The notes: generated from the sequence alone by a model not told the origin. Positions 10,270 through 21,776 are shown, numbered from the stretch's first letter. The stretch is DNA of 64,000 nt from Turbatrix aceti (GCA_963969345.1 OZ017766.1:11966001-12030000), one strand, 5' to 3'. Made by a program: numbers and translations.

Positions 10270-11233
10270 GTGAGTGGCTGCAAAGACGCGGTTTGGGTGG
10301 GTCAGTGCGCGTCACCGTAGCATTGAGTAATCAATTAATTGCATTCACGCTAATTACAATTTTACACAATAGTTTGGGGGCTTCTTTGTTTCCCGTAATG
10401 CAACAAACAATTTCTATGAACGATGAATGAACGCTCAAATTTATATTTTCGCAACCGATAGCAAACATAACCGCAAAAAATAAATTTTTTTTTGGTAAAA
10501 TTTTTTTTGGAATTTGGTGCCATAACTATCACAAAATAACATTTGAAAATTCAGTAGTTGTTTGCCAGGAGTCACACAATCAACTCAAAAAAATGCAACT
10601 ATACAGCGTAAAATAAAAGTCAACTAACCTAACCAGCGTTTCTCTCCCAAAATTGAGAGCGAAAATTTCCAACGCCAAACGTCAGTCGTCGAGTTAGGCC
10701 TGCTTTTGTAGTCTTTTTCTTTGTTTTTCACTTTTCAGTCGCCGGTTTAGGCATGCATTTGCGTCACTCGTGGCCTCGAGTCCTCGATTATCATTTTGTG
10801 CGTTGGAATAAAAGCCCGATGCATCGGAGGGATTGTCGGGAAGAGTGATTACAATTGATACACCTTGCACAGTTTGGGGGCCATAAGGATCGAATGATGT
10901 ATACTTTGATCATGTTTATAAATGTTTTTTAAACATTAGGGTTAAATTTGATGTCCCATGAAGCGAAAAAAAAATGTTGTACTGTTTGTGACGTTGGTTT
11001 CCGCATAAAATTATGTGCTCAATTAAATAGAATGCCGCTTTTGGGATTTCTAAAATGACAGGATCATTGTTTTAGAGTTTGAAGACTGCAAATTGGTGTA
11101 CATCAATGTTGTTGTTCTAGCGTCTATAAATTCGATGCAAAAACAAGACAGACAATAGCTTTCACAGGAATTTGCTAATTTCTCAAAATCTTTCCGTTTT
11201 TTTTTGGGTTTGTCAGTTTCATTTTAATCATCA
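10270..11233. other. Intergenic upstream of the coiled-coil gene
   Basis: Mostly AT-rich, with many short A and T runs. No protein or RNA gene is supported. The 3' part should hold the promoter of the gene at 11234, but no clear TATA box is visible. Confidence 0.5.
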
Positions 11234-12058
11234 TTGAATGCAGTCATGTTGTACGACGGCGGAAATTCAGTATCGTCGCGTACGGTTTCGACGACCAGCC
11301 TTGTTGCCTCGGTTTCTGTCGAAACCGTCGATGGCCGTAGTCCTGAGGAACTCATTCACGATGTCAAATGCGAAATCACAGACACGCAACGAGCTGTTCG
11401 AGAAGAGGAACGGGTGATTGAAAAATTAGCCCGCTTCGTCGAAAGCGTAAGTCTGTTGTCGGCAGTGCAAAACTTTACGTTACACAATTCAGGCGAAATC
11501 AAGGCTTTTGGAGCAGCGGAGCAAAGCCGAGGAAGCCAAGAGCTGGCAGAGTGCTCTGCTGACGACTAGCCAACGCTGGCTGTCTCTCTGGGAAGGCGAC
11601 TTTGGAAAGGTAAGTCCAAATTAGTTTCAGGGACAGGTGTCAGTTTTGCTTCATTTCAGAAACTTCTCGATCATCGTTCAGCGAAGACGGCGGAAAACGC
11701 GCTGCTCTTGTCCTCGGTGACGCAGCAAGTTGAGTACGGTCGCCACTGGATTGCAATCTTTCGTCGACGCAAACAAGAACGCGAGGCATACGGGCCGATG
11801 CTGTGCGAAGAAGCCCGGCGAGAAGCCGAGATCATGGCCCGCGAAGTCCACGACCTCCGTCTTGATTGTATGACGTGGGAGCGGCGAGCGGCAGTCCACA
11901 AAGCATACCTCGAAGCAGCGGGCAGGCGAAATCGGGCCCTCATCGCCGCCGTCCGGGAACGCGAGATGGCAGTCGACGAAGTCAAGGCCGATATCAATGA
12001 ATTCGAACGCGAGCTCCTTACTGCTTCTTACACCCTAGATCAATTTATTTCTTTTTAA
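11234..12058 (+). CDS. Unknown coiled-coil protein
   Basis: Three exons: 11234-11446, 11493-11609, 11660-12058, with gtaagt donors, (t)tcag acceptors and phase 0 joins, giving 242 residues. From residue 45 to the end the protein is rich in Glu, Arg, Lys, Ala and Leu in heptad-like spacing (REEERVIEKLARFVES, AREVHDLRLD, AVREREMAVDEVKADINEF), so it is probably one long coiled coil. The N-terminal ~40 residues are Ser/Thr/Val-rich and likely disordered. The start could be the second ATG at 11246. I do not recognise the family. It lies tail to tail with the Tudor gene, 133 bp apart. Confidence 0.75.
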
Positions 12059-12137
12059 CAAGTTAATGACCGTAGTCGTATGACAGGTCGACTGGATACA
12101 ATTGCACAGAAAAAAGTTAAGTCGGGAAACAGGGATA

Positions 12138-12143
12138 AATAAA
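12138..12143 (+). terminator. Poly(A) signal AATAAA of the coiled-coil gene
   Basis: AATAAA lies 80 bp after the stop codon at 12058, before the convergent gene begins at 12192. Confidence 0.55.
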
Positions 12144-12191
12144 AGTGCAAAAAAGGGACACAGAAGAAAATAAGTTCGTGTCAAGAACTTC

Positions 12192-14244
12192 CTACCAGTC
12201 ATCGTCGCTTTCTTGCCGAATCAATGCAACGACGTCGTCGTCTTCCTCGTCGTCTATTATCTTGGCAAAGTCGTGAACTTCGTCGACGCCTTGTCCGCTG
12301 CTGACGACACCGAGAAGGCGGATTACGTCGCTGTCGGCATCGGGAAAGACAGCGTAGAACGATTTGAAGTTTTTGGAATGGATCGTGAATGGCTCAGGTG
12401 TGACAACCATGCCCGGCTTCACCAGTGAGTACCACTTGCCGGCAGGGGGCGGGTTATCGACAGCAGTGGGGTAGGCAAAGATGGCGTCTGAAAAAAAAAT
12501 TAATTTAGTATCTTCGTTTTTTTTTTTTTCATAATGCTTCATAAAATTTTTTATTTATTTCAGCTATGAAAAATTTTAAAAAATCGTTAAAAAGGAAGCA
12601 AAATATAAACTCACCATTTTTGGCGTCGATTTTGACCTCAGATCCCCAATCCATCAAAACACAGCTCGTCAAGTTCAAAATCTGAACACGTTTAAAGTTT
12701 TTGCCCTGTGCAAGGACACCCAGAGCGGCATGTTTCGGATTGAATTTTTGTGACGACGAGACATGCTGCAGCGCATCTCGAAGCTTCTCTTCAAGAGCCT
12801 CAGTTTCCTCCTTCTGCTTCAGCGTCTTGACGAAAATTTCGGTGGCACTGCGAATCGCGCCGAGACAAACGGGAACAGCCCCGGTTGGCAGCTTGTCGGG
12901 GTAACGGTTTCGATCGAGAAACTCGGCGATAGTCTCCTGCTTTTGTCCGATGTTCAGCTTGGCCGTTTTCCATTCGATGTAGTTCGCGTCGTCGTCGTCG
13001 ACTTCAAGGGGCGGGCCCATGCCTTCGAGGGGTCGGAGGATGTTGTCCGAGTCTGCGGTATATCCGTCCGCAAAAGGGACAAGAATTCGGAAGAAAGGCT
13101 GCTTGTCGCCGCCGGGAATGACCTGGACCACGCTGCCGGTAGGCACGGCACAGGCGAGCAGTTCGGCTTGCTGAAAGAATTGTTCCCGATGCTTGCTGGG
13201 GTGTCGGAGAACGATGCGCTGCACAAAGGCGGGGAAATTTGCGACACATTCGGCCGGGGCAAAAAGTTTCTCAGTCGGAACATCAAAAGCCTTCCAGGTG
13301 GGATAATCGATACCGACGAGGTTTACCACCGAAACCGTGGTAGATGCAGATAACACTTTGGCGCGAAGGTATCTCTGAAAATCCAAAACAATTTCTTGCA
13401 GTCCAAAACAAGCAAAACAACCTCACGATCTTCATCGTAGTAGACGACAATGGATCCGGAGCCAAAGAGTGCGTCGGTATGGAAACGGCACTCTTGCTGA
13501 ACGTGTGGAGATTTGTAAATATTGCCAAAAACTTCCGAAAAAAGGATAAAGCGCATGGAAGTCAGGTTGTCACGCACAAAGACTTGTTCGACAGATTCGA
13601 AGCCAACGACTACCGCATTTCGGGGTTTGCTGGCTTCAAAGCGGCCTAAATATGCCGTTGTGGTGATCGTCGGCGCTGTCGACTGCTGGCTGTGAAACAG
13701 TTTGTTCCATTGAGCTTGGAAACTTTCCGAAAGTCCAGTTGACAATGCTCCATGGTTGATGATTTTCGAAGACGCTAAAGAAACAAAACTATAAAACTCA
13801 AATAGGATACAAAAATTTTGACACAAGAATGCAAAAATTTTACTCGATGAAAACCAACCCACCTGGAGTAATAAAAACGGAGTAAGGCTCAAAGCCACTG
13901 AAGAGGTAGACCTGAACGACGTCATCCTCCTGGATCCTCTTCAGGCCCAGAGGACTGTTTCCATTGAAAACATTGCTGTAATCGACGACGCATTTCGCCG
14001 CGCAGGCATATGCATATTCATCTTCGAAGAACTCCGATGCGAATTCAAAGAACTTCACGCACTCGTCGACTTCTTTAACAATGCCAAGATCGAAGAGACG
14101 AATAGTTACAAGTTTTCTGGTACTCGTTGATGGAAGACCCGATTTACCGGAACGAGATGGATCATTCACACGGGTGACCTTGAGCACCTCGCAGCGGTGG
14201 TAGACGTTGTCAAACTGAACGACGTAGAAGCCATTGAGGAGGAG
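12192..14244 (-). CDS. Multi-Tudor-domain protein (first exon uncertain)
   Basis: Exons 14244-13863, 13774-13422, 13374-12615 and 12487-12192 join in consistent phase (1, 0, 1) to 596 residues. Three extended-Tudor-like segments can be read. The first has FYVVQFDNVYHRCEVLKV then VTIRLFDLG. The second has GSIVVYYDEDREV, RYLRAKVLS and VVNLVGIDYP. The third has FKRVQILNL, CVLMDWGSEV and AIFAYPTAV. Each shows the strand pattern of a Tudor barrel around the place of the usual F-DYG core, preceded by SN-like sequence. The tail is acidic (DDEEDDDVV). Such proteins bind dimethyl-arginine and scaffold germ granules and small-RNA factors; that role is inferred. The first complete exon begins directly at a cttcag-type acceptor, so the true start lies upstream. 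The nearest phase-compatible candidate is a lone ATG before a gtattg donor at 14354-14352. Confidence 0.72.
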
Positions 14245-14751
14245 CTGAAAGATAGAAAAAAATGAGTCTTGGCAATGGTATGAGAACTGTGGACAACTGC
14301 CCCCACAAGAACTATCCCGAAAAAAAATAATTGCAAAACAGGGAGCAATACCATATTTTTTTACAATTTCTTTTCAAAACCAGAATTTTTGAAGTAAGAA
14401 CCCAACAAAAGTACAAAAGTTGTGCTGCAACAAAAAACGGTATTTTTTGTACACAGCTCAAAAATCGCTCACAAGGAGATTGCCCTGATCTCTGGAGAGG
14501 ACAAAAAACATTTTTAGGATACGGAAGAAAGGATTGCAATATTTATATTGTTCGAGATGTTTGAAATTGGAGTTTCAGGTGCTAGAATTAACGCTAGCAC
14601 CTGGCCCCGTTGTATCAAAACCGGAATTTTGTGTTCTCGCAGCTTGTAAAGCATTTCTTTTAGAAACCTTCTGAGAGAAAATCAGGGCTGACAAACACAA
14701 AGCAAAAAAAAGGTATGAGAAAGTACGGACTAGGGGTACTTTGTAAATTGG

Positions 14752-14758
14752 TATAAAA
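14752..14758 (+). promoter_or_regulatory. TATA box of the cysteine-rich secreted protein gene
   Basis: GTATAAAAG occurs about 150 bp before ATG 14904. A T-rich acceptor ending TTTTTTTCAG at 14895 sits just before the start codon, so the 5' UTR is probably spliced to a leader or an upstream exon. Confidence 0.5.
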
Positions 14759-14903
14759 GCGCGAACAGGTAAAGCAATGACCACAAGGTTTTAATTAGGC
14801 CTCTTGCTTGGTTCATTCCCGCTAACTACGCTCCATCCTTTCTAAGGCAAGTATCCGCTGAACTACTTGCCGATCTATGTATGCTTTTTTTCAGCACTTC
14901 GTT

Positions 14904-15464
14904 ATGGTATCAAAGGTCAGCATCGCATGCCTCCTTGTTACCCTCCTCGCAGGTGGCGCCCGAGCCCAGCTTCTCTTCGGAGGCCTCAACTTCGGTGACG
15001 GCGAACTGACATCCAGACAGTGTGGATGTGGTTGCAGCTCCTGCTGCATCAACAACAACTGTGGTGGCAACGCAATCATTCTTCAGCCCTGCAGCAGTGG
15101 ATGTGGATGCAACTCGTGTTGCCAGCAATCATGCGGATGTGGATGCAGCAGCGGATGCGGATGCAACAGCAACAGCCAAGTCATTGTGATCCCAGATAAC
15201 AACGATAACTGCTGCTGCCAGCAATCTTGCTGCCCTTGTTGCCAGCAATCTTGCTGCCCTTGTTGCCAGCAGTCCTGCTGCTGCAACAACAACAACGATC
15301 AAATCATCGTTATTCAGGATTCCAACAACAACAACTGCTGCTGCAACTCGTGCGGTAGCTCATGCTGCAACTCCTGTGGCAGTTCCTGCTGCTGTGACAA
15401 TAACTGCGCCACTGCCTACGTCCTGACGCCTCAGTGCAACAACTGCTGCTGTTCGTGCTGCTAA
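14904..15464 (+). CDS. Very cysteine-rich secreted repeat protein
   Basis: Single coding exon of 186 residues, starting at the ATG just after the splice acceptor rather than the one at 14877, which lies before it. The first ~22 residues are a signal peptide (MVSKVSIACLLVTLLAGG, cleavage near ARA-Q). I count about 47 cysteines in the ~164-residue mature chain, plus much Asn, Ser, Gln and Gly. CCQQSCCP units repeat in tandem as a 24-bp DNA repeat near 15217-15285. Cysteine blocks alternate with short hydrophobic strands (AIILQP, QVIVIPD, QIIVIQD, AYVLTPQ), which suggests four modules. It resembles disulfide-crosslinked structural proteins such as cuticle, eggshell or keratin-associated proteins in composition only. 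I do not recognise a family and assign no function. Confidence 0.8.
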   Translation: MVSKVSIACLLVTLLAGGARAQLLFGGLNFGDGELTSRQCGCGCSSCCINNNCGGNAIILQPCSSGCGCNSCCQQSCGCGCSSGCGCNSNSQVIVIPDNNDNCCCQQSCCPCCQQSCCPCCQQSCCCNNNNDQIIVIQDSNNNNCCCNSCGSSCCNSCGSSCCCDNNCATAYVLTPQCNNCCCSCC

Positions 15465-15658
15465 ACAACTATCTTCTGAATTCCTACCCTGACCTCGAAG
15501 CACCAAAATGCCCTTATTTGTATATACTAGAACGTAGTCGTAGAAAAAATGAGAAATATCACACTTTACAGTCGGAAACAAAAATGCGTTACTCAAAAAA
15601 CCCACAAAACAGAAAAAAAAAGATAGTCTCCTTAATTTATTTTTTTTATAATCAGAAG

Positions 15659-15910
15659 TCAACCAACCTCAGTGACGTCGTTGGTCTGATTTTTGTAGTA
15701 ATTCTCGAGGTCAGCATACAGTTTCTCGCATCGCTCGACGTCGTCGACCCATCCGACAATGATGCTGTTAGTTGACTCGTCGATGCTCTTGACTTTGCCG
15801 ATGAATAAAAGTGGCAGAACTTCAGCGAGTTCGTATTTCTCGGCTACTGCGAGATTCCCCTTGGCGTGGGCAAAAAGCGGAAGCGGGTGGATGACAACGG
15901 ACGAGTCCAT
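15659..15910 (-). CDS. Small unknown protein (83 aa)
   Basis: Open frame from ATG 15910 to a stop at 15659, with no intron needed. The sequence is well mixed and looks globular (VVIHPLPLFAHAKG near the start, LPLLFIGKVKSID, IIVGWVDDVERCEKLYADL). AAAAATAAATT follows on the same strand and can serve as a poly(A) signal. It is divergent from the serpin gene, 231 bp apart. I do not recognise it. It might also be the first exon of a longer gene, but no further exon is evident before the cysteine-rich gene on the other strand. Confidence 0.55.
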   Translation of the reverse strand: MDSSVVIHPLPLFAHAKGNLAVAEKYELAEVLPLLFIGKVKSIDESTNSIIVGWVDDVERCEKLYADLENYYKNQTNDVTEVG

Positions 15911-16141
15911 TTTTCAGGTTAGATCGGTGATTGGTGGTTGAACGAGCGCAAACGAACTCAGTCGAACTGATGAGGCAAAACTTTTCCCGCCAAAAACAGA
16001 GTCAATGCCAAAGAAAGATCACGTATGTACGTACGTCAGTCGGCGACAGCAAGATGATGTTCTATAGCTCAGTGAGTTTCTCCGACCGGCGACCTACTCG
16101 AGACGATCACAAATCATGCCACACAACTTCTCTGCGTCACC

Positions 16142-17452
16142 ATGAGTGCGGTTGCGTTGGCTCAAACGTCTCTTGCTATTACACAAGCTGACTTTGCCGT
16201 CGATCTGATTCGTGCCCAAGGAGCGAACACGACATCTGCAGTGTCGCCCATCACCCTGACCATCGCGCTGGCTGTCATATACCTTGGTTCTGCCGGTGAA
16301 ACAGCTTCTCAGATTAGTAACGTCATCGCTCACGATGGTATGTCAATTCTGGTAGTCGAGTTTTTTTGTATATTTCATTCCCGTTTATAGAAGTCGATCG
16401 AGACGAAGTCAACGCGTACTACTCGTCTGTCGTCCGGTACCTGAACAAGTACGATAACAACCCGAATGTTACGGTTTCAACTGCCAATCGAGTGTTTTTG
16501 GATTCAAATGTCAGCGTTTTGGCGGAATACAAAGAGACAGTTGTACAATACTACAACGGGAGCTTCGAAGTTGTCGACTTTTCTCAGAATGCTTTCCTCG
16601 CTGCTGTGGTTCGTTTTTTAGCTATTTTTCAAAGTAAAATTTGTTTATCACAAAACATTACTGTTTTGCTTTTTATCCCAACATTCGTTTTGAGTTCGAA
16701 AGCATGGATCTTTTCAGCAAGTCAACAAATTCGCCTACCAAAAAACCCATGGCAAGATCATGAACGTTGTCAACCCGCTTGCTCTCAAGGATGTCCGGCT
16801 GTTGATCGCAAACGCTGCATACTTCAAAGGCCTCTGGGAAACGCCTTTCCGTCCCTACCTAACGCAGCAACGACTTTTCTTCAAAGCGCCCTATATTCCT
16901 CAGCTGGAAAAGTTTCTCACCGGTCAGGCAACCTTTCCGTACTACGCCACTTCCGACTACAAAGTTCTGAGCTTACCATATGCTGGTCAAGACTTCCAAT
17001 TCGTCGCCATCCTTCCTAACAGCCGATTTGGACTCGAAGAGGTACTGAACACTTTGACAGGACGTGAACTTGCTACTATCGTCACAAACCGCCTCCAGCC
17101 TACAAAAATCGACGTCCGAATCCCGAAATTCAAGATTGAAGGCAAGTCTGGTAAGCCAAAGGACCTCCTGCAGCGGCTCGGCATCCAAGACGCGTTCACA
17201 AGTGCTGCAAACTTCTCCGGTATCTCTGATATTGACATCGCTATCTCCGACGTCGTGCACAAGGCTGCCGTCGAAATCGACGAAAAAGGCATCGTTGGAG
17301 CGGCGGCCACTGGAATCAGTTACATCGCTCTCAACCAGAATAACGCTGTGCCGTCGTTCGACGCAGATCATCCCTTCGCGTACTTCATCGTTTCGCGTCG
17401 TACCAAGATTGTGATATTTGCCGGCGTCTTTGCGGGCAACTCTCTGTTCTAA
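16142..17452 (+). CDS. Serpin, intracellular (no signal peptide)
   Basis: Exons 16142-16337, 16391-16608 and 16718-17452 give 382 residues, the usual serpin length. Serpins trap serine or cysteine proteases by inserting their cleaved reactive loop. Visible family blocks: ADFAVDLIRA and SPITLTIALAVIYLGSAG at the start, VNKFAYQKTHGKIMNVVNP, LLIANAAYFKGLWETPF, LPYAGQDFQFVAILP, VHKAAVEIDEKG and DHPFAYFIVSR near the end. The hinge reads EKGIVGAAATG, with the small residues of an inhibitory serpin but Ile at P14 where Thr or Ser is usual. Counting from the hinge places P1-P1' at Leu-Asn, which hints at chymotrypsin- or elastase-like targets. There is no N-terminal signal sequence. The start has a good context (caccATGag). 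Confidence 0.93.
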
Positions 17453-17863
17453 TTAACTTGTGTAATGTTTTACGTGTTATTCTAAATATGAGTTGGAACA
17501 CATAAATAACTTACGTGTAGTGCGTTAACATCACATGTATCGTAATATTTTTATGCTTCATGATGAAAAATTGTAAAGGATCAAAATCTCACGCTATGTA
17601 CTGGCACGAAAAAAAACAAACCCCTGCTTGTTTTATGACACATTTTTTTACTCTAATTTGGCACAAAAACTAGAACTTTCGTACGTAACACGGTCGTGTT
17701 TTTTAAAATTTTTTTCTCCCAGTCATCCGTTTAGGAAATTTTTTTGGTCGTAAAAAATCACATGTACAACACATACAATTACGTACAATTTTCGTTTTGA
17801 GAATCCTTCGAAATCGTGTGAAAGTGTTAGTTGAATTGAATTTTGTATACTGAGGTCCAGGTG
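17453..17863. other. Intergenic, tail-to-tail spacer
   Basis: AT-rich spacer between the serpin stop and the ORC2 stop on the other strand. Nothing further is recognised. Confidence 0.6.
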
Positions 17864-19498
17864 CTAGTCGACATCGACATTCTTGTCTTCCAGAAATGCC
17901 AACAGGAGGTTACGATCAACAGTTAGCGTGATAACATCATTCGCCGTTGTCACAATGTGATGGTCGACGAACTCGGTCAGGCATTGCTTCAAATTCGCTG
18001 GAGTTCGGACGATCATTTGCTTTTTAGCCCGATTGAAGAGGTCGTTGAATTCAACGCTGTTAGCCGTCTCAGCCGCCATCAGGGTAATGAGGGCGAGGAT
18101 CCTCTGCGTATTGGGCTGCAGGGCCTGCCAGAAGACCGAGAGCGAAGCAATGGTGTGCTTCTTGGCTCCAGAACTGGCTGCGGTAGAGTCAATATCACTA
18201 GCCATGACTTCGACGTCGTAGGGATCTCTAACGTCAACATGGAGCACCGTGAACTGGTAAGTGTCGAGTGGGGACCGGTTCCAGAGAAGGGCAACGTTAT
18301 CCAAATCCGTGGAAACCATAACTCTCAGACCAAAACCAGCGGCCTCAAACAAACGTAAAAGTGGTAGGTATTGCGACGGATCACGGAGACTAGGTCCGTC
18401 AAAGTTGTGAATCACCAGGACGAGGACTTCCTTTGACTTGGCCAGCGCCCGACCCAGACGAGCAGCATAGTCCACGGGCTTCATGCCGACAGAGGATATT
18501 TTGAGTTTCAGGTACTCGTTAATATCCTGCAGGATAGCACGCGTTGTCAGGGTCTGACTGAAGCCATTCACAACGACGGTATGCGATGCGTCCAGGTATT
18601 CAACAAATTCGTTGAGAAGTCGCACTTTTGAACCGGGACCAACGACGTGGAGATGAGAGTATTCCAGAAGCTTGGCCCAGAGCTCAAAGTTGGCTTTCCG
18701 GTAGAATGTCGTGTTCTGGTTGTGGGACGTATCCATTTCCTGTAAATTTGAAAAATTGTAATTTTGTAATGGTAAACAAATTTTAAGAAAAAATCTTAAA
18801 AAACACGTTAAGACAAAACTAAATTTACCTCGACAGCCTCGGCAATTTCATGAAAATCCAAAAATTTCTTGTGGGGCACAGCATCGGATTCATCGTCGTC
18901 ATCTGCGTCTCTGTCATCGTCGCCGTCTTCAGCGGCATCCATCTGAGAATCTGAATCCTTCCTCTTTCGCCGAGAATCATTCTTCTTGAGAGGACGCTTT
19001 CTCTTGCCCAAGACAAAAGATATGACATTTTCCACCTGGTCGGCCAGGGCGTCCATCTCGGCGTCAATTTCAGGAAGGTGTCCAGGCTCATGGAGACGAG
19101 AGGGACACGGTTGGGCAACAACGGGGTCTTCCTGTTGTTGAAAGAGGAGTTCATCGTTCGTTGGAGCAAAGTCCAGCTTGCGGACACTCTAAAAATGAAA
19201 ATCAGCTTCCAAACATAACTACAATAAATCAAAAACGTACATTTTTTGATGTTGTAACATCCGTTTTTTGTTGCTTCCTCGGACTCGGCGACAAATCCAG
19301 AGACGCAAAATTTCGATACTGAAGTTGAGGTCGACGGGTTGAACCAGGTCGATTGGGTGATGCTGAAGGCCGCCTTCGCGATGGCGATCCTGACGGCTTC
19401 CGTCGAGCCGGTGACATCGACACTGATTCCGGCTCCGTCTTTGATCTGATTTTAGCCGCACCACTTTGCTCGCGACAAACACGCAATTTCGGTGGCAT
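17864..19498 (-). CDS. orc-2: Origin recognition complex subunit 2
   Basis: Exons 19498-19241, 19188-18829 and 18739-17864, all phase 0, give 497 residues. ORC2 is part of the six-subunit complex that binds replication origins and loads MCM. The N-terminal third is basic and Ser/Pro-rich (MSPARRKPSGSPSRRRPSAS), then acidic (DGDDDRDADDDDESD), typical of a disordered regulatory tail with likely CDK sites. The C-terminal part carries the ORC2 signature order: LHVVGPGSKVRLLNEF, VVVNGF, LVLVIHNFDGPSLRD, RVMVSTDLDNVALLWN, and then the winged-helix region from FWQALQPNTQRILALI to LTEFVDHHIV and LLLAFLEDK. The length sits between the human and C. elegans proteins. It shares a strand with COPZ, 245 bp downstream of that gene's stop. 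Confidence 0.92.
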
Positions 19499-19743
19499 GT
19501 TGACTGAAAAAACGCAAAAAAATTGTTTGCTGTCATTAATTAAAAATTTTAGGTAACGTTTTCCGTGGCAACGGATTTACGGCAAAAGAGCAAAAATACG
19601 TAAAAAAACTTTATCACCCCTTCCATCCATTTCACTAAGAAAAACAGAACAATTAATTGGATTAAAAAATAAAAAAAAAATAAATAGGCATTTAGGTTTT
19701 TTCATAAAATTCGCCGAAAGTAAATGGCCCGACAGGTCGAGAA

Positions 19744-20519
19744 TCACTTGAGAAGAGACCATTGGATTTGGCCTTTGACCGAAGAGACGAGTTGAGACAA
19801 AGATTGGTCCGTAATGTTAAGTTCGTCGCCTCGGAGTGCGCATCGAGAAACCACAGAAATCGGGTCGGTGTCAAGAATGACGCTAAAAAATAAAAACAGA
19901 ATTCTCGCTCACAAAATCAGCCAAAAACACACCCATCATCACAAAGTTCGTCCAAGATGAGGATAATGACATCAAGGTTGTCGTAGAGAGCCTTCTTTTC
20001 AACGTTCTTGCGCAGAACGTTGGAAACCGAGTCGTAGAGGCAGTTGAGGACGCTAACTAGAATAAGCTCATTTTCGTTGGCGCTACCAATGACGTAGAAA
20101 AACAGGTCGACGTTGGAACGATACACGCAAATCATGCCGTCGAAAAGGATGATCTCGGCTGAAATTTTAAATTTGTACTTCAAAATCCGTTTTGACAAAA
20201 AAAACACACAATTAGCCTTGTGGGTCTTCTGAAACAAGTTCTTCTCGAAAGTGGACTGCTCTTTTTCTGTAGGGAATGTTTCCTTGTCGTAGTACTGAAA
20301 AGCATAGTTCCTCACTGTGTTTTAAAGTAACAGAATAGGCGATCATGCCTCGTGAGAAGCATATAAATGCAATCATAAAACAAACCTTGGCAAGTATGCG
20401 ATTTCCATCCTGATCAAGGATCGCGATGCCTTTGATGCTGTAGAGCGACGAGATATCCTGAAATGACACATTTCATACTCCCCCAACCAAACCCTCGTTC
20501 TTACCAAGTTCTGCGGCAT
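19744..20519 (-). CDS. copz-1: Coatomer subunit zeta (COPI)
   Basis: Five exons: 20519-20505, 20457-20386, 20294-20210, 20158-19933 and 19882-19744, giving 178 residues against 177 in human COPZ1. Zeta-COP is a small longin-fold subunit of the COPI coat on Golgi-to-ER vesicles. Matches run the whole length: [92 protein letters not shown] and QIQWSLLK at the end. Exon 1 is only 15 nt (MPQNL). The intron after THKAN was placed at a gtgtgt donor because this restores the expected S-E-I join. It is divergent from the membrane protein gene at 20777. Confidence 0.93.
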
Positions 20520-20776
20520 TTCAACAAGCTTTCAACGATATCAGCAGGTTTTAAACGTGCGAAAGAACGATTGAAGTGTCACAAAAACAGCCAACACCGC
20601 GCGCAAATTTTCAACGTTGCATTCAGAAAATTTCGCGCTGGGAGTTACGAGCTCGTTTGGTTTACAAAAAATTTGCAACTTTTCACATACTTTTTTGCAT
20701 GATTTTTTATAGGGCAGATTTTTTTGTTGTTCAGTTTCCCATTTGATTTCATTCGCTACTGCACAGTTATTCCACT

Positions 20777-21427
20777 ATGCAAAGCATTCTATTACTTCAA
20801 GTGTCTCTTTTTCAACATTTTGGTTTGTTTTTTGACGACTTTTTTTTCGTCATAAAAACAAAAATCTTCTTCATTCTGATTCCGGCTATTTATACAATCT
20901 TTACTGCCTCCTGGATTGGCTACTACGCTGTGGTCACGTGTTGCAAAAAGTCCAAGCCATTACCTAAAAGAATATCGAATAAAGAGCGTGTACGGATAAC
21001 ACCGTCGATGGAATCTTCGGCTTTGGCAACCTGCTCGAAACCACAATCGTCTGCAGTTGGATTCAGCTCAATCGGAAATACGCTTGGTTCGGTGGAGAAA
21101 CCCGACGCAAAATGCGAAGGAAATGGAGGGGATGATTGCTCGGCGAAAGGACCACCGATTCCCTTGACCAGTCCCACGGAGCCGACGCCAAGTGATCGAA
21201 ACATGTTGAAACTTCCCCGATGCAGTCCGGTGAGTTGTTATAACACAAATTTGAATCAAAAAATATGGCACTTCTAACAATGGATTCAAAAATCGTAAAA
21301 AAGGCTACTTATTATGTTCATTTTTCAGGACGACACCCTCTTTGAAGTAAATTCATCGATGTCAGAACATCGCTTTCTCGATGAACCTGTTATTCGGACA
21401 ACTGAAGAAACCCTTGCAAAAGTCTAA
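20777..21427 (+). CDS. Unknown single-pass membrane protein
   Basis: Exons 20777-21229 and 21329-21427, phase 0, gtgagt donor and tttttcag acceptor, 183 residues. One strong hydrophobic stretch (IFFILIPAIYTIFTASWIGYYAVV) at about residues 30-54 is followed by CCKKSK and a basic patch, so the C-terminal ~130 residues are probably cytoplasmic. That tail is Ser/Pro/Gly-rich and disordered. The first 25 residues are also hydrophobic and could be a signal peptide or part of the anchor. No family is recognised. Confidence 0.65.
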
Positions 21428-21679
21428 TTTACAGACGTTCTTCCAAAAAACCAGTTTTATAATGTTGTGTTTGTTGACCGTAAACGTTGTTTTGCCTTAT
21501 CGTTTGCTTATTGTTGTGCAGCTAGGGTTCTTTTTACGATCTCATTTTTTTAGCTTTTGATCTATTTTTGGTATTATTCTGACCATTCCGGCGTGCTTGA
21601 TGGTTCTTTGTGTGTTATTTTCTCTTGCGATGAACAAGCCTGCTCGCGTGTTTTGTCAGGCCACTCTAGGCGTGTCTTC

Positions 21680-21687
21680 TATATAAA
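21680..21687 (+). promoter_or_regulatory. TATA box of the thiolase gene
   Basis: TATATAAA lies about 90 bp before ATG 21777 and 250 bp after the stop of the preceding gene, so the thiolase appears to have its own promoter. Confidence 0.5.
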
Positions 21688-21776
21688 CGATCTCTTTATC
21701 AGTTTCTCATCAGGCCATATTTCGCTTTGTCGCCTGCATTTGCTTCTCTCTGATCCTGACGTTGTTTCTCTGCGTC

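Noticed and set aside
12763..13353. 196-aa plus-strand frame opposite the Tudor gene
   Set aside because: It is an antisense shadow of a conserved exon with correct splice phases on the minus strand.
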